Source: Pirellulales bacterium (GTDB lineage Bacteria > Planctomycetota > Planctomycetia > Pirellulales > Thermoguttaceae). From it: DNA of 64,000 nt. The notes under the pieces are model-generated. The model saw nothing but the letters and a program-made list of their open reading frames with translations, had not been told where the DNA came from and did no database searches. Within the stretch, counting starts at the first letter, position 1, and every line of letters starts with the position of its first letter. The DNA lies in contig JAFGRD010000009.1 in the NCBI GenBank assembly GCA_016935315.1, forward strand, positions 48,239 through 112,238, given 5' to 3'. Below, piece by piece: positions 9,450-17,463 of this stretch. The translations under genes were made by a program, and so were the position numbers.

Positions 9450-9538
9450 GAGCCCTTCACAATTACTTCCCGGGGACTTGCCTTGGCCACAAGAGGGCGG
9501 CAGCCGGCGACGCCCGCGCCGCTTCCTTCGACGGGCGG

Positions 9539-10333
9539 CTAGCCGTAGCGGCCCTCGATGTACATTTCGGTCTGTTCTTTATGGGGATTGAGGAACAGTT
9601 GCACGGTATCGTCGTGTTCGATGATCTCGCCCAAGAGCATGAAGATGCACTCGTCGCTGACGCGTCGCGCCTGGGCCATGTTGTGGGTCACGATCACGAT
9701 GGTGTATTGCCGTTTCAAATCGCCGATCAGCGCTTCCACCCGCTCCGTCCCCTCGGCGTCCAGTGCCGAGCAGGGCTCGTCCATCAAGATCACCCGCGGC
9801 TTCAGCGGCAAGAGCCGGGCAATGCAGAGCTTCTGCTGCTGTTCGAGCGTCAGGTGGGTCGCCCGCCGCCTCAACCGATCCTTGACCTCGTCCCAGAGCT
9901 GCACGTCGCGCAACGCCGATTCGACCATTTCGTCGCGCTGATGTCGGGGGAAGGCGCCGCGGCGGGTGTGCGTGCGGATGCCAAACAGCACGTTCTTGTA
10001 GATCGAGATCGGCAACGGGTTGGGCCGCTGGAAGACCATGCCCACCGATTTGCGCAACTCGCTCAGCGAGATGTCCTCGTCGTACACGTTCCTGCCCAAG
10101 ATCGTCACCTCGCCGGTCGTGGTCACATTCCCGTACCGCTCGTTGATCCGGTTGAAGCAGCGCAGCAAGGTCGTTTTGCCGCAGCCCGAAGGGCCGATCA
10201 GCGAGGTGATCAGACGCGGGCGGATGTCGACGGTTACGTTCTTCAGCGCCTGGAACTTGCCGTACCAGAGGTTCAAGTCCCTGGTCTGAATGCTGTAGTG
10301 TGTTCGCGTGGAAGAGTCCGTTGCGACGGTCAT
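9539..10333 (-). CDS. pstB: Phosphate ABC transporter ATPase, subunit 2 (degenerate signature)
   Basis: A 264-residue ABC ATPase that starts at the ATG at 10333 and overlaps the previous gene by one base (TAATG). Walker A GPSGCGKT (47-54), Q-loop Gln102 in VFQRPNPLP, Walker B MDEP (Asp185, Glu186), the SALD D-loop and H-loop His217 in VTHNMAQA are all standard PstB. The ABC signature is not: where E. coli PstB has LSGGQQQR this protein has LTLEQQQK (161-168), so the glycines that contact ATP in the opposite subunit are lost. This complements the defects of PstB1. The pair probably works as a heterodimer. Confidence 0.9.
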   Translation of the reverse strand: MTVATDSSTRTHYSIQTRDLNLWYGKFQALKNVTVDIRPRLITSLIGPSGCGKTTLLRCFNRINERYGNVTTTGEVTILGRNVYDEDISLSELRKSVGMVFQRPNPLPISIYKNVLFGIRTHTRRGAFPRHQRDEMVESALRDVQLWDEVKDRLRRRATHLTLEQQQKLCIARLLPLKPRVILMDEPCSALDAEGTERVEALIGDLKRQYTIVIVTHNMAQARRVSDECIFMLLGEIIEHDDTVQLFLNPHKEQTEMYIEGRYG

Positions 10334-11100
10334 TATCCGAAGCCTCCTGTCACGTATCCGCGGGTCAGCTCGTTGTCCGCTTCGGTGAAGATCTTCTCCG
10401 TCGCTCCCACTTCGACCAGCCGCGAGGCGTTGAAGAACGCCGTGTGGTCGGCCAGCCGGTGGGCCTGCTGGACCAGGTTGGTCACCAGGATGATCGTCAT
10501 CTCGTTCTTCAACTCCAACAGCACGTCCTCGATCTTCATCGTGGTCACCGGATCGATGGCGATGGAGAATTCGTCGAGGCAGAGGATCTCGGGGCGGTGG
10601 GAAAGGGCCCGGGCCAGCGTCAGCCGTTGCTGCTGCCCCCCGGAAAGCTTCGTGCCGAGCTGGTCCAGGCGGTCTTTCACCTCGTCCCAGAGCACGGCCT
10701 GCCGCAGGCACTTCTCGACCAGGGCGTCGAGCTGGTCGCGATCGTGCAGCCCGGCCCGGCGCGGGGCGTACGCCACGTTGTCGTACACGGTCAGCGGCAG
10801 CCCCACCGGCAAGGGAAACACCATGCCGATCCGCCGCCGCAGCCCGTAGACGTTGCGGATGCGGAAGACGTCCTGCCCGTCGACGGACACCTCGCCGCGG
10901 ACCCTCGCCGCCGGAACGAAGTCGATGGTCCGGTTGATGCACTTCAGCAGCGTCGTCTTTCCGGAGTTCGCCGGGCCGATGATCCCGAAGATCTGGTTGC
11001 GGGGGATCTCCAGCGAGACTTCCTGCAAGGCCACCTTGTCCCCGTACGACACGTGGACGTCTTGGAAGCGAACGTGTGCAACCATCGGGCGGCCTACCAT
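10333..11100 (-). CDS. pstB: Phosphate ABC transporter ATPase, subunit 1 (lost Q- and H-loop residues)
   Basis: A 255-residue ABC ATPase with Walker A GPANSGKT (42-49), an intact signature LSGGQQQR (152-159) and Walker B Asp176/Glu177. Two catalytic elements are changed: the Q-loop reads VFPLPVGLP with Pro96 in place of Gln, and the H-loop reads VTNLVQQA with Asn208 in place of His. The D-loop is also atypical (IAID for SALD). It should still supply a good signature to its partner while its own ATP site is weak. The start at 11100 overlaps the pstA stop by 7 bp; an ATG at 11085 is an alternative. Confidence 0.88.
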   Translation of the reverse strand: MVGRPMVAHVRFQDVHVSYGDKVALQEVSLEIPRNQIFGIIGPANSGKTTLLKCINRTIDFVPAARVRGEVSVDGQDVFRIRNVYGLRRRIGMVFPLPVGLPLTVYDNVAYAPRRAGLHDRDQLDALVEKCLRQAVLWDEVKDRLDQLGTKLSGGQQQRLTLARALSHRPEILCLDEFSIAIDPVTTMKIEDVLLELKNEMTIILVTNLVQQAHRLADHTAFFNASRLVEVGATEKIFTEADNELTRGYVTGGFG

Positions 11101-12386
11101 TTCTTCCGCGAGCGGAGATAGCTCCGCACGCCGATCGAGACGCTGTTGACGATCAGTACCAGGCCGATCAGCACGACCGCCGTGCCGTACTGGGTTTCCT
11201 CGGAAACGCCGCGGACCTGAGTGGCCAGAGTGAACAAGTGCATCGACAGGGCCATGCAGCGATCGCCCAGGCCGTAGGGGAAAAAGGACGTCCAGCCGTG
11301 GTCGGGCACCGGCACGTAGAACACGGCGCCGGTAAAGAGGATCGGAGCGGTCTCACCCGCCGCTCGCGATACCTGGAGAATCACGCCCGTGAGGATCCCG
11401 CTGATCGAATTGGGCAGGACAATGGTGCGGATGGTCTGCCAGCGGGTGGCCCCCATGTTCCAGCAGGCCTCGCGAAACGCCATCGGCACCGATGCCAGGG
11501 CCTCGCGCGTGCTGGTGATGATCACCGGCAGCGTCATCACGGCCAACGTGCAGGAAGCGGCCAGCACCGAACGCCCCATGCCGGCGAACAGCACAAAGGC
11601 CCCCACGCCGAAAAGGGCATGAACAATGCTCGGCACGCCCGCCAGGTTGACCACCGCCAGGTTGATCAGGCGCGTGAGCCAGTTATCGCGGGCGTACTCG
11701 TTCAGATACACCCCGGAGAGCACGCCGATGGGGGCGGCCACCAGCAGCGAGATGGCCACCAGAAAGAACGTGCCCACCAGCGGAGCCCAAATGCCGCCGC
11801 TGGTCATGTAGTTCTTCGGATTCTCCAGAAAGAAGGCGGGAGTCAGCACCGGCCAGGCCCGAATCAACAAGTATCCGAGAATGGCGACCACGGGAAGCAC
11901 CAGGCTCATCGTCATGGCCAGGAAGATGTACTTGGCGATGGTCTCCTTGGTCTCCCTCCAGTTCTCCAGGCGGGACGGTGCAAAAACTCGATGCGGGGAA
12001 AGGCGGATGCGATCACCCGGGCGAAGCTCCAATCGACCTGAATGCCGCAGTTGCGCGATGCCCTCGATGGCCGAGTGCACGTCGCGAAACGGCTGCAGCT
12101 CGGTTCCGTCTCCTCCGGAACCCTCGCCCGCCAGGTCCACGAAGAAATGATAGCGGGGCCGGCGGCGCGAACGCCCACCAGCGCCGGGCTGGCCGCAGAC
12201 GATCTCCACGTCGGAATCCGCCCGGGCGGTTTGCCTGCCGTTGGCCGCCCGGGCGCGACGACCGACTGCCGCCAAAGCCTCCTCCAGCGTGCCCAACGGC
12301 CGGGCCGGTTGAACGCCGTTGGTGGCGCCCGGCTCGGGCGAAACGAAATACGCCAGCCGCTGGTCGTCGTGATCAGGCCTTTTCAC
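11094..12386 (-). CDS. pstA: Phosphate ABC transporter permease PstA with long N-terminal extension
   Basis: A 430-residue permease. From about residue 152 it is a normal PstA with six predicted membrane helices and an EAA loop (EACWNMGATRWQTIRTIVLP). The first 150 residues are extra; PstA is usually about 280-300 residues. The extension is hydrophilic and contains two stretches (about 12-41 and 79-130) that resemble the opening strand of secreted parallel beta-helix (DUF1565-type) proteins, the second ending LRPGDRIRLS. The GTG start at 12386 overlaps pstC by 14 bp. If translation began near the first membrane helix instead, a gap of about 450 bp would be left in an otherwise tight operon, so the extension is probably real. 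Confidence 0.85.
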   Translation of the reverse strand: MKRPDHDDQRLAYFVSPEPGATNGVQPARPLGTLEEALAAVGRRARAANGRQTARADSDVEIVCGQPGAGGRSRRRPRYHFFVDLAGEGSGGDGTELQPFRDVHSAIEGIAQLRHSGRLELRPGDRIRLSPHRVFAPSRLENWRETKETIAKYIFLAMTMSLVLPVVAILGYLLIRAWPVLTPAFFLENPKNYMTSGGIWAPLVGTFFLVAISLLVAAPIGVLSGVYLNEYARDNWLTRLINLAVVNLAGVPSIVHALFGVGAFVLFAGMGRSVLAASCTLAVMTLPVIITSTREALASVPMAFREACWNMGATRWQTIRTIVLPNSISGILTGVILQVSRAAGETAPILFTGAVFYVPVPDHGWTSFFPYGLGDRCMALSMHLFTLATQVRGVSEETQYGTAVVLIGLVLIVNSVSIGVRSYLRSRKKW

Positions 12387-13326
12387 TGCGAATCCCTTTC
12401 ACCACGAGATCGGCGATCAGATTGACGACGAACGTCACCGCAAACAGCACCACGCCGATCACGAACAGCACCCGGTAGTGGTCGTCCCCTTCCACGGTCT
12501 CGCCCAGCTCGGCGGCGATCGTGGCCGTCAGCGTGCGGATGGGATCGAACAGGCTGTGGGGAATCTGCACGGCGTGTCCGGTGGCCATCAACACGGCCAT
12601 GGTTTCTCCGATGGCGCGGCCCACGCCCAGCAGCACGGCGGCCAGCAGCCCATTCTTGGCGGCCGGAAACAGCACTCGGCAGACGATTTCCCAGCGGCTG
12701 GCGCCCAGCGAAAGGGCCGCTTCGCGGTACGAGTCGGGGACGGCCTTCAGCGCGTCTTCGCCGACCGACACGATGATCGGCACGCTCATCAACGCCAGGA
12801 TGATTCCGCCGTTGAGCACATTGACGCCGACGGGGGCTCCGCTGAGCTGCATGATGAGCGGACCCAGGACCATGTAGCCGACAAATCCCCAAACGACCGA
12901 AGGAATGGCGGAAAGCAACTCGATGACGACCTTCAGCACCTCCTTGAGCTTGCCGCCGCAGAACTCGGAAACGTAGATCGCCGCCCCCAGCCCGAACGGC
13001 ACGGCCAAGACCATCGCCAAGGCCGTGACCGACAACGAGCCGACCAGTAACGCCAGCACGCCGTACTGCGGCTGGATTTCCGACGCCGGCCGCCAATTGG
13101 GGCTGGTGAAGAACTCGACCAGGTTCAGGTCCCCGAACAGCATGGGCGCCGCTTCGCGAAAGACGAAATAGAAGATCGCGAAGACGAAGAGGATCGAACT
13201 CCAACCGCACAACATGATCGTCAACTCGATGAGCCGTTCGATCATCCGGTAAACCCATTGGATCCCCGGGCGGGAAACGGGGCGAATCTCGCTGGACATC
13301 GCTGTGGACCGTCCTTCCTCTTTCAT
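12373..13326 (-). CDS. pstC: Phosphate ABC transporter permease PstC
   Basis: A 317-residue inner-membrane permease with a short cytoplasmic N-terminus, about six membrane helices and an EAA loop (EAALSLGASRWEIVCRVLFP) that contacts the ATPase. The helix segment ELLSAIPSVVWGF is typical of PstC. The ATG at 13326 follows GGGGGATAC, a strong ribosome-binding site, 30 bp after the pstS stop. The large loop between the first two membrane helices (VEFFTSPNWRPASEI) is the usual periplasmic segment. It works with PstA and the two PstB proteins to import phosphate. Confidence 0.93.
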   Translation of the reverse strand: MKEEGRSTAMSSEIRPVSRPGIQWVYRMIERLIELTIMLCGWSSILFVFAIFYFVFREAAPMLFGDLNLVEFFTSPNWRPASEIQPQYGVLALLVGSLSVTALAMVLAVPFGLGAAIYVSEFCGGKLKEVLKVVIELLSAIPSVVWGFVGYMVLGPLIMQLSGAPVGVNVLNGGIILALMSVPIIVSVGEDALKAVPDSYREAALSLGASRWEIVCRVLFPAAKNGLLAAVLLGVGRAIGETMAVLMATGHAVQIPHSLFDPIRTLTATIAAELGETVEGDDHYRVLFVIGVVLFAVTFVVNLIADLVVKGIRSEKA

Positions 13327-13356
13327 GTATCCCCCGACTTGCTCTTCTGCGCGTCC

Positions 13357-14334
13357 TTAGGTGTCAGTGTCCGTGCTGGTGTCAGTGTCCGTGCTGGCGT
13401 CGGATGCCGCGCCGCCCCCGCCGGCATCCTCTTCCGGGCTGTGCGCCGGAACGTAGCCCAGGTGCAAAACCACTTTCTGGCCCGCCGGCGAATTGATCCA
13501 GTCGAGAAACTCCTTCAGCAGCCCCGTCGCCTCGCCGGCCGTGTAGATGTACAGCGGCCGGGTAATCGGATAGGAGCCGTCCTTGGCGTTCTCGACGGTT
13601 GGCGGCACGCCCGGCTCCCCCTTGGCCGACGAGATGTTCAGCATCTTCACCTCCGGCGTGGCGTAGCCCATGCCGCTGTAGCCGATGGCGCCCGGCGTCT
13701 TGGAAACCAGGGCGACCACGTCCTTCGACCCGCTCTGATCGATGGAGCCGAGCTTGTACTCTCGCTTCGGCCCCAGCACGGCTTCGCGGAAATAGACATA
13801 GGTTCCCGAATTGTTCTGGCGGCTGACGCGAGTGATCTCCAGATCGGCGCCGCCGGGTATCTGGGACCAGTTGGTGATCGTGCCGCCCTCGCCGTAGATC
13901 TCGGCCAACTGATCGATAGTAATCGTATCAACCGGGTTGTTCTTGTGGACGTAGACTGCCAGGGCGTCGTAGCCGACGATGTGCTCGACCGGTTCGACCC
14001 CCCGTTTGTCCTTGACCCGTTCGATCTCCTTCGGCTTCATCTGGCGGCTGGCGTTGGCCATGTCGCAATTGCCGTCAGTCAGGCTGGCAATGCCCACGCC
14101 GGAGCCGCCGCCGAGCACTTGGACGCTGATACCGGGGAATTTCTTGTTGTAGTCTTCCGCCCAGGCCTGGGCCAGGTTGACCATTGTGTCGGAGCCTTCG
14201 ATGCGAATGGTCCGCTGGTCGCCGCCGGCCGGTCCCGACGCGTCCCTTCGGCCACAGCCGGCCGCGAAGATTGCCAGCGCGGCAATGATTAGCACAGCGC
14301 AAAAAGATCGGTAAAACACCTGAATCCCTCCCAT
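13357..14334 (-). CDS. pstS: Phosphate-binding lipoprotein PstS
   Basis: About 325 residues from the ATG at 14334, which has AGGAC upstream and gives a leader with an AAGC lipobox. An upstream in-frame start would add 44 residues without a signal and is less likely. Phosphate-binding landmarks include IEGSDTMVNLAQAW, GGGSGVGIASL and VSRQNNSGTYVYF. PstS captures phosphate outside the inner membrane and hands it to PstC/PstA. The C-terminus has an unusual acidic tail ending in two STDTDT units, encoded by an exact 18-bp tandem repeat. A pair of 11-bp-phased GTTAG repeats lies 145 bp upstream of the start. Confidence 0.92.
   Translation of the reverse strand: MGGIQVFYRSFCAVLIIAALAIFAAGCGRRDASGPAGGDQRTIRIEGSDTMVNLAQAWAEDYNKKFPGISVQVLGGGSGVGIASLTDGNCDMANASRQMKPKEIERVKDKRGVEPVEHIVGYDALAVYVHKNNPVDTITIDQLAEIYGEGGTITNWSQIPGGADLEITRVSRQNNSGTYVYFREAVLGPKREYKLGSIDQSGSKDVVALVSKTPGAIGYSGMGYATPEVKMLNISSAKGEPGVPPTVENAKDGSYPITRPLYIYTAGEATGLLKEFLDWINSPAGQKVVLHLGYVPAHSPEEDAGGGGAASDASTDTDTSTDTDT
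13361..13396. repeat. Exact 18-bp tandem duplication in the 3' end of pstS
   Basis: The unit GTGTCAGTGTCCGTGCTG occurs twice without a mismatch. It encodes the STDTDT repeats at the extreme C-terminus of PstS. Copy-number change would keep the frame, so it would alter tail length only. Confidence 0.95.
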
Positions 14335-14694
14335 ACAAAGTCCTAACAGAACCGACAAACCGTTTGAGCCCTCCAACGGTTGCATTGGAGCGACAAAACC
14401 AACCGCAGGCAACCCTTGGGCGACCCTTCGGCTGCGTTGAATTATCGAAGGCGTCTGTTGGAGCATGATAAGCGGAGTGTTAGAAACCGGTTAGTACCCA
14501 ACCCGACCTTTTCGACCAACGGCTGGCGTATCCGAGGCGCAGCGGTGTGTCCACGCAGGCGCGCGACCGCTCCGTTTGCAGGCCACCCTGGAGGGGGGCC
14601 ATGTGGATGGCACATTCGGGGGCCTGTCAGAGACTGGGTGCTCCGGCAGAGTTCGCGGCTGGGTCCGGAAAAGGGCAGGTGTGGCCCAAGGCGG
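14335..14694. other. Upstream region of pstS (360 bp, no gene)
   Basis: Gap between the pstS start and the end of the Na/Pi symporter gene. It holds the two-unit GTTAG repeat at 14479-14494. A small hairpin, CTCCAA and TTGGAG around an 8-nt loop, lies near 14371-14390. Nothing protein-coding was recognised. Confidence 0.5.
14479..14494 (-). promoter_or_regulatory. Putative Pho box upstream of pstS
   Basis: Two GTTAG units (CTAAC on the strand of pstS) start exactly 11 bp apart. The 11-bp direct repeat is the hallmark of PhoB/PhoP/SphR-type sites, and the same repeat occurs upstream of the two symporter genes in this island. Confidence 0.5.
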
Positions 14695-16890
14695 CTATTT
14701 CTCGCCGGCCAACGCCTCGGCAATGTTCAGCACATGCTCGCGCACGCGCCGGTAGGCGTTCAGTTGGGCGGTGTACGCCACGATCAACTGGGCGTCCAGC
14801 CTCTCTTCCGACATCTTGCGGAGGAATCGTTCGCGCAGTTCCTTCACCCGCAGGGTGATGGCGTGGCCTTGCGAATGCGCCTTGGTAATGATCTCGGGCA
14901 CGCGCTGCCGGCAGGCGGTGCCGATCATATCCAGGTATTCCGCCACCATGTCGTGCAACTGAAGCAGCTTGTCCATGTCGTCCTGGGAGAAACGCAATCC
15001 CGCCTGCTCCAGCTTCAGGTGCGATTTCAGCACGTTGGCCAGGTAATCGCTCACCGATTCGTACTCGTCGGCCATCCGCACCTGGCGGCGGGCCTCTTCG
15101 CTCACTTCCAGCGAGATATTGCCGGAAAGCAGATGGGCCATGAACGCCACGATCTCGTCCTGAACCGCGTCGAGCACCTCCTCGCGATGGAACGTCTTCT
15201 GCACGATCTTCTGGTCGGGCACGTCCTGGGTCAGGATCTCCCGGAGCCATCCGGCCATCTTGTTGCAACCGTTGGCCATCCGCAGCACCTCGACCCGCGA
15301 CTGCTCGATGGCGATCGCGGAGGTCTCCAGCATACGGATGTCGAGACTCGTCAGGTGCGGCTTCTCCTCTTTGGCCCGCTGTGGCACCACGCGCTGCAGA
15401 AGCCGGGCAAACACCTGAACGAAGGGCAAGAACAGGATCGTGTTGGCGATATTGAAGATCGAGTGCGTCATGGCGATTGTGGCCTCCGGGCCGTCGCCGA
15501 TGCCCGGCAGGACGTCCACCGAGTTTTCCACGAACCACTGGATGAAAGGGAAGTAGAAGGGAACAAAGATGGCCGTGATCCAGGCCACGCCCATGATGTT
15601 GAAGACCATGTGGTAGTAGGCGGCCCGCTTGGCGTTGACGGTGGCCCCGAACGAGGCCAGGAAGGCGGTGATCGTGGTGCCGATGTTCTCGCCCAGCACC
15701 AGTGCGCCGGCCGTCTGGACGGAAATCACGCCGGTGACCGCCAGCGAGATCGTGATCCCCAGGGTGGCCGAGGAGGACTGCACGATGAACGTTACCGCAC
15801 AACCGACGACCGCGCACTTCAACACGCCGAAATACGTGTCGGCGGCGAAGGTGGCGAACCACGCCTCGAAGGCGGGCAGGTCCTTGACGATGGAGAACCC
15901 GTCCTTCATCAACTCCAGGCCGAAGAACACCATGCCCAACCCCATCACGGCCATGGCGACAAAGTGCACCCGATCGCGCCGGGAGAAGAGGTAGGCAAAG
16001 GCTGCCGCGCCGAGCATGGGCAACCCGTACTTGCCGATCTTCAGCGCCAGGATCCAGCCGGTAATCGTGGTGCCGATATTGGCGCCCATGATCACGCCGA
16101 TCGCCTGGGAGAGCGTCATGAAGCCGCTGTTGACGAAGCCCACAACCATCACCGTGGTGATCGAGCTGGACTGGATCAGCATCGTCACCAGGCAGCCGAC
16201 ACCGGTGGCCATCAGCCGATTGTCGGTGACCGCGCTGATCATCCGCCGCAATCCGGCGCCGGCCACCGCCTGCAAGCCCTCGGACATGTTCTTCATACCC
16301 AACAGGAAGATGCCCAGCCCGCCGATGACGGTCAGTGCCAGCATCCAATAGTCGGGCTGCCAGACCTCGGCGTTGACGCGGTTGTCCAACAACCTGCCGG
16401 TCTGCTCGTTTCTCACGCGCAGGGTGATTTCGGTGCTGCCTACCTTGCCCCATTTCAGGATGAGCCTGCTGCCGTCGATGGTCGCGTCGCCGACCGAATC
16501 TTTTTTGTTGTAGGCAATCTCGTAGATCAGCGGGCCGCCGCCGAGAACAACCTCCGTGTCGCCGAACAGGCCGTCCAGGTCGATCACCGTGGGGGGAGAG
16601 CCTTGAAGCACCTTCTGATTGGGAATCAGTTTGGTGATCTCGCGCTGCATGTTCTGGCCGGCCGGCGAGGCGGCGTCGGCCGGCTTGTCGGCCGGGGGGA
16701 CCTGCTCGTCGATCGTCTCGGCGCTCGGCTCGGCCGCCGCGGCGCCGGTGGCGAACAATCCCTTCACCGCCGGCACGGCCAGGGCCAACGTCAGTATGAA
16801 CAGCATCCCGAACTGAAACCGGGAGGCGTGATGCTTGCTGAGGAGCCCACGGCGGAGCGTGTGGCGAGGCGAATCGTTGCTGACCTTCAT
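14695..16890 (-). CDS. Na/Pi cotransporter with extracytoplasmic Ig/cadherin-like and PhoU domains
   Basis: A 731-residue membrane protein from the ATG at 16890, which has AGAGAGG five bases upstream; an in-frame ATG at 16917 lacks this. After a signal/anchor segment and an Ala/Pro-rich linker comes a beta-rich domain at about 88-177 (LIPNQKVLQGSPPTVIDLDG at its start) that reads like a secreted cadherin/Ig-type repeat. Then comes the NptA/Na-Pi-II transporter core with its two signature repeats, IQSSSITT and VQSSSATL. The C-terminal 200 residues are helical and PhoU-like. It is predicted to import phosphate with sodium and to sense or regulate through the PhoU-like tail. Two phased GTTAG units lie about 300 bp upstream. 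Confidence 0.87.
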   Translation of the reverse strand: MKVSNDSPRHTLRRGLLSKHHASRFQFGMLFILTLALAVPAVKGLFATGAAAAEPSAETIDEQVPPADKPADAASPAGQNMQREITKLIPNQKVLQGSPPTVIDLDGLFGDTEVVLGGGPLIYEIAYNKKDSVGDATIDGSRLILKWGKVGSTEITLRVRNEQTGRLLDNRVNAEVWQPDYWMLALTVIGGLGIFLLGMKNMSEGLQAVAGAGLRRMISAVTDNRLMATGVGCLVTMLIQSSSITTVMVVGFVNSGFMTLSQAIGVIMGANIGTTITGWILALKIGKYGLPMLGAAAFAYLFSRRDRVHFVAMAVMGLGMVFFGLELMKDGFSIVKDLPAFEAWFATFAADTYFGVLKCAVVGCAVTFIVQSSSATLGITISLAVTGVISVQTAGALVLGENIGTTITAFLASFGATVNAKRAAYYHMVFNIMGVAWITAIFVPFYFPFIQWFVENSVDVLPGIGDGPEATIAMTHSIFNIANTILFLPFVQVFARLLQRVVPQRAKEEKPHLTSLDIRMLETSAIAIEQSRVEVLRMANGCNKMAGWLREILTQDVPDQKIVQKTFHREEVLDAVQDEIVAFMAHLLSGNISLEVSEEARRQVRMADEYESVSDYLANVLKSHLKLEQAGLRFSQDDMDKLLQLHDMVAEYLDMIGTACRQRVPEIITKAHSQGHAITLRVKELRERFLRKMSEERLDAQLIVAYTAQLNAYRRVREHVLNIAEALAGEK

Positions 16891-17188
16891 CTTGCCTCTC
16901 TTCGGTTCACTACGCAAATAGGGTTCCAGTCGGGAATCCTCTCCTGCCTGCGCGCCCTAAATAACCGGACCGTACTAGACCGTGTTTCCAGCCAAGCCGT
17001 TTGGGATTCCGGGTTCCCAGTAGGATTCCTTGGGAAGAGAAGCACGGATCCACAAGCTCAATCGTGCTGGAACACACTCGCTCTCGACATGCCTCGCAGC
17101 AGCTTGCCGACTTCATCCATGCCAATTCAGTATGCGGTCCGCAGCAGCGGACTGTCAAGGACGGCCACCCGGCCAGGCGGGGGTATTT

Positions 17189-17204
17189 GTTAGCGTTCTG
17201 TTAG
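17189..17204 (-). promoter_or_regulatory. Putative Pho box upstream of the Na/Pi symporter gene
   Basis: GTTAG-N6-GTTAG with an 11-bp period, in the same form as the sites at 14479 and 19431. It is about 300 bp from the start codon at 16890, so the transcript would have a long leader if this is the promoter site. Confidence 0.45.
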
Positions 17205-17410
17205 AACGTGCTCCGAAATCCAAGTCCGGCCAAATTGATCGCCAACAAAAACGCAGCACCGTTGGCTTTCGTGTTTTGGAGAAACCCTTGCCAGCGGCGA
17301 TAAGTCTTTTGATGACAACAGTTTCATGCGAAGTCGCGCAGATCATGAGCATGGGCTGCGAGCGCGACTACGCCGCTTCCACGGCCCATGAGGTTCGATA
17401 GTCTCTCTGT

Positions 17411-17457
17411 ATTGACGCTTGCACACTCAATGCGCGAGGGCGGCCAACGGGAGCCGG
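17411..17457. repeat. Dispersed palindromic element, copy 2 (left half only)
   Basis: The ATTGACGCTTGCACACTCAA end and the first arm of the inner stem (CCAACGGGAG) are present, then homology stops. It ends 7 bp before the stop codon of the DUF47/PhoU-like gene. Confidence 0.8.
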
Positions 17458-17463
17458 CGTGTG

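Larger units (their letters stand above)
16891..17463. other. Long leader region of the Na/Pi symporter gene (no gene)
   Basis: A 573-bp non-coding gap. It contains the two-unit Pho-box-like repeat at 17189-17204 and a half copy of the dispersed palindromic element at 17411-17457. Several GGATTCC-like words occur between 16930 and 17030. No RNA gene was recognised. Confidence 0.5.

Noticed and set aside
14380..17193. 937-codon plus-strand open frame across the Na/Pi symporter gene
   Set aside because: His/Arg/Gly-rich shadow of a gene with two QSSS transporter motifs.
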